Positions 12,465 through 14,238 of a stretch of 14,238 nucleotides of DNA are shown one piece after another. The translations under genes were made by a program, and so were the position numbers. The number at the start of each line of letters is the position of its first letter. The first letter of the stretch is position 1. The stretch comes from Chloroflexota bacterium (GTDB lineage Bacteria; Chloroflexota; Ktedonobacteria; Ktedonobacterales; Ktedonobacteraceae), in contig JAJZEJ010000618.1 in assembly GCA_021828635.1 (NCBI GenBank), positions 1-14,238 of the forward strand. The letters run 5' to 3'. The notes beneath the pieces were generated by a model. That model did not search any database. It was given only the letters and a program-made list of their open reading frames with translations, and had not been told where the DNA came from.

Positions 12465-14238
12465 ATGACAATTGGTCCTGAGCATAATCCAATAGAACAA
12501 TCGCCACGTGGCTTCTATGAGGTCATTGTGGTTGGCGCAGGCCATGCTGGCTGTGAAGCCGCGCTCGCCAGTGCGCGTATGGGCCGCAAGACGCTGCTTC
12601 TGACGATGAACCTGGACAGTGTGGCACTCATGCCCTGTAATCCGTCAATGGGTGGTCCGGCGAAGGGCCATCTCATCAAAGAGATCGATGCCCTCGGCGG
12701 CGAGATCGGGCGCAACACCGACCGCACCTTTATCCAGATTCGTCTTTTAAACACGAGCAAGGGTCCAGCAGTGCAAGCTCTACGCGCTCAGTGCGATAAG
12801 CAAGCTTACCGGCTAGCCATGAAATTTGTGCTGGAAGCTCAGCCTGACCTGGAACTCAAGCAGGCCACCATCACGCGCTTATTAAGCCACAGCGGCGCGG
12901 ATGGACGCCCAGTTATTACAGGCGTCGTCACGAGCAATGGTTGGCATTATGAAGCGAACGCTGTTGTGCTGACAACTGGTACCTTCATTAATGGTCGTCT
13001 GGTAGTGGGTGAAAAGACACAGCCCGGTGGACGTGCCGGTGAGGGTCCAGCTCTGGGTATCTCAGACTCGTTGCAGGCGCTCGGTCTGGAAGTGCGTCGC
13101 TTCAAAACCGGTACACCGCCGCGTATCGATGCTCGCACCATTGATTTCAGTCAGACGGAGGTACAGCCGGGGAGCCGTGTTCCACTCTACTTCTCGGCTG
13201 ATAGCTCGGCACGCGACGATGTCCAGCTTCCTGGTGGACGCCCTAATCCTATCTATCCAACGACCGCCGAGGATTTGTATGGCTGGCGACCACAATTGCC
13301 TTGCTATCTGGTACGCACGAACGAACGCACACATCAGGTTATCCGCGATAACCTGCATCGTTCACCACTCTACACTGGCATCATCGAGGGCATCGGCCCG
13401 CGCTACTGTCCCTCAATTGAGGACAAGATCGTGCGTTTCGCTGATAAAAGTACACACCAGATTTTCCTGGAGCCGGAGGGCTGGCGCACCGGTGAGGTTT
13501 ATGTGCAGGGCATGAATACCAGTTTGCCAGAGGATGTGCAGCTTGCCATGTTGCGCAGCATTCCCGCGCTGGCACGGGCAGAAATGATGCGTGTGGGCTA
13601 CGCCGTCGAGTACGACTACGTACCGCCTGAGCAACTGCTGACCACGATGCAGACGAAAGCGGTCTCCGGCCTCTTCCTGGCTGGTCAGATCAATGGCACT
13701 TCTGGCTACGAGGAGGCGGCGGCGCAAGGTATCATGGCTGGTATCAATGCCGCTTTGCACGCCCGTAACGAGGAGACGTTTGTGCTGGGACGCCACGAGG
13801 CATACATTGGCGTGCTGATTGATGATCTGGTGACACGTCCCATGAGCGAACCATATCGTCTGCATACCTCGCGTGCTGAGTATCGTTTGCTCCTGCGCCC
13901 AGAGAGTGCCGATCTGCGTTTGAGCGATTATGCCTATCATTTTGGCTTGCTTGATGACCAACGTTATGAAGGTGTTGTGCGTAAACGCGAGCAGATTGAG
14001 CGTACATTGCACAATCTGGATTACGTCTATTTCACCTCTTCGCGCAAGGTGGAGCAGCAAGCGCAAGCATTAGGTATTGCTCCTCTAGGCCAGAAACTTA
14101 CAGCACGTGAATTGCTGCGTCGCCCGGAGGTCCACTATAGCCAGATTGCACAACTTTCGCAATGTATGATTGCTGCTCAGACAACGCTAGAGGTAGATCA
14201 GCAAGAAGATATGAGTGTAGCTAGTGAGGCTAGTGGGC
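12465..14238 (+). CDS. mnmG: MnmG (GidA), tRNA wobble-uridine carboxymethylaminomethyl-modifying enzyme, large subunit (partial, 3' end missing)
   Basis: 591 codons are present and the frame is open at the window edge. MnmG with MnmE installs the cmnm5 group on U34 of several tRNAs, using FAD and methylene-THF. Marks in order: the FAD Rossmann motif [12 protein letters not shown] (21-33), [58 protein letters not shown] with the conserved Cys, the stretch [20 protein letters not shown], and [20 protein letters not shown]. The start is ATG 12465 (GTG 12462 directly before); the ribosome binding site is poor in either case. The visible C-terminal helical domain reads [15 protein letters not shown], then an acidic, low-complexity stretch ([16 protein letters not shown]) where most homologues go straight on towards the IEIKYxGYI segment. 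It has its own promoter and is transcribed away from tRNA-Leu. Confidence 0.97.
   Translation, partial: MTIGPEHNPIEQSPRGFYEVIVVGAGHAGCEAALASARMGRKTLLLTMNLDSVALMPCNPSMGGPAKGHLIKEIDALGGEIGRNTDRTFIQIRLLNTSKGPAVQALRAQCDKQAYRLAMKFVLEAQPDLELKQATITRLLSHSGADGRPVITGVVTSNGWHYEANAVVLTTGTFINGRLVVGEKTQPGGRAGEGPALGISDSLQALGLEVRRFKTGTPPRIDARTIDFSQTEVQPGSRVPLYFSADSSARDDVQLPGGRPNPIYPTTAEDLYGWRPQLPCYLVRTNERTHQVIRDNLHRSPLYTGIIEGIGPRYCPSIEDKIVRFADKSTHQIFLEPEGWRTGEVYVQGMNTSLPEDVQLAMLRSIPALARAEMMRVGYAVEYDYVPPEQLLTTMQTKAVSGLFLAGQINGTSGYEEAAAQGIMAGINAALHARNEETFVLGRHEAYIGVLIDDLVTRPMSEPYRLHTSRAEYRLLLRPESADLRLSDYAYHFGLLDDQRYEGVVRKREQIERTLHNLDYVYFTSSRKVEQQAQALGIAPLGQKLTARELLRRPEVHYSQIAQLSQCMIAAQTTLEVDQQEDMSVASEASG

Noticed and set aside
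12278..12481. 67-codon open frame starting in direct repeat copy 2
   Set aside because: It runs through the mnmG promoter and the mnmG start codon in another frame and lacks a ribosome binding site.
13413..14066. 217-codon minus-strand open frame inside mnmG
   Set aside because: It is antisense to a firmly identified gene, with composition expected from the mirror of a GC-biased coding strand and no recognisable domain.

Overview
The window looks like bacterial chromosome, most likely from a Ktedonobacteria-type Chloroflexota. This is an inference from protein content and style: a long-tailed ECF sigma factor, a bacterial PH-domain/PASTA fusion, a divergent RlmD-type methyltransferase, abundant Uma2 proteins and a tRNA without encoded CCA. 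No 16S gene or other decisive marker is present.

Left part (1-2492, plus strand): the tail of an unidentified gene, then a probable two-gene envelope operon. It comprises a CvpA-like polytopic membrane protein and a membrane protein with two bacterial PH domains and a C-terminal PASTA domain. A 21-bp perfect-stem hairpin (2497-2547) closes it and also serves the convergent operon on the other side.

Minus-strand operon (6414 down to 2554): an ECF-like sigma-70 factor, a coiled-coil/multi-TM membrane protein in the place where an anti-sigma factor often sits, a signal-peptide-bearing protein with bactofilin-like beta repeats plus a membrane domain, and a TrmA/RlmD-family rRNA m5U methyltransferase that has lost two of the four usual Fe-S cysteines. 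A plausible sigma-A-type promoter lies at 6517-6545.

Accessory middle (6842-12093): a divergent unknown protein (possibly DUF6414-like), a Uma2 endonuclease-fold protein, a protein resembling the AbiJ-NTD4 family but ending early, a minus-strand YceI protein with a clear promoter and operator-like inverted repeat, a Fic/Doc toxin remnant, and a Schlafen AlbA_2/ATPase-like regulator in AT-richer DNA. Upstream of the last gene are five copies of a 9-mer spaced alternately 11 and 12 bp. The block is partly bounded by a 63/64-nt direct repeat (10330-10392 and 12274-12337), so it looks like a small defence/mobile-type insertion zone between housekeeping genes.

Right part (12156-14238): tRNA-Leu(UAA) on the minus strand, whose predicted promoter lies inside the second repeat copy, and then mnmG on the plus strand, running off the window. 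MnmG modifies wobble U34 of tRNAs such as tRNA-Leu(UAA), so the adjacency is functionally apt but may be coincidental.
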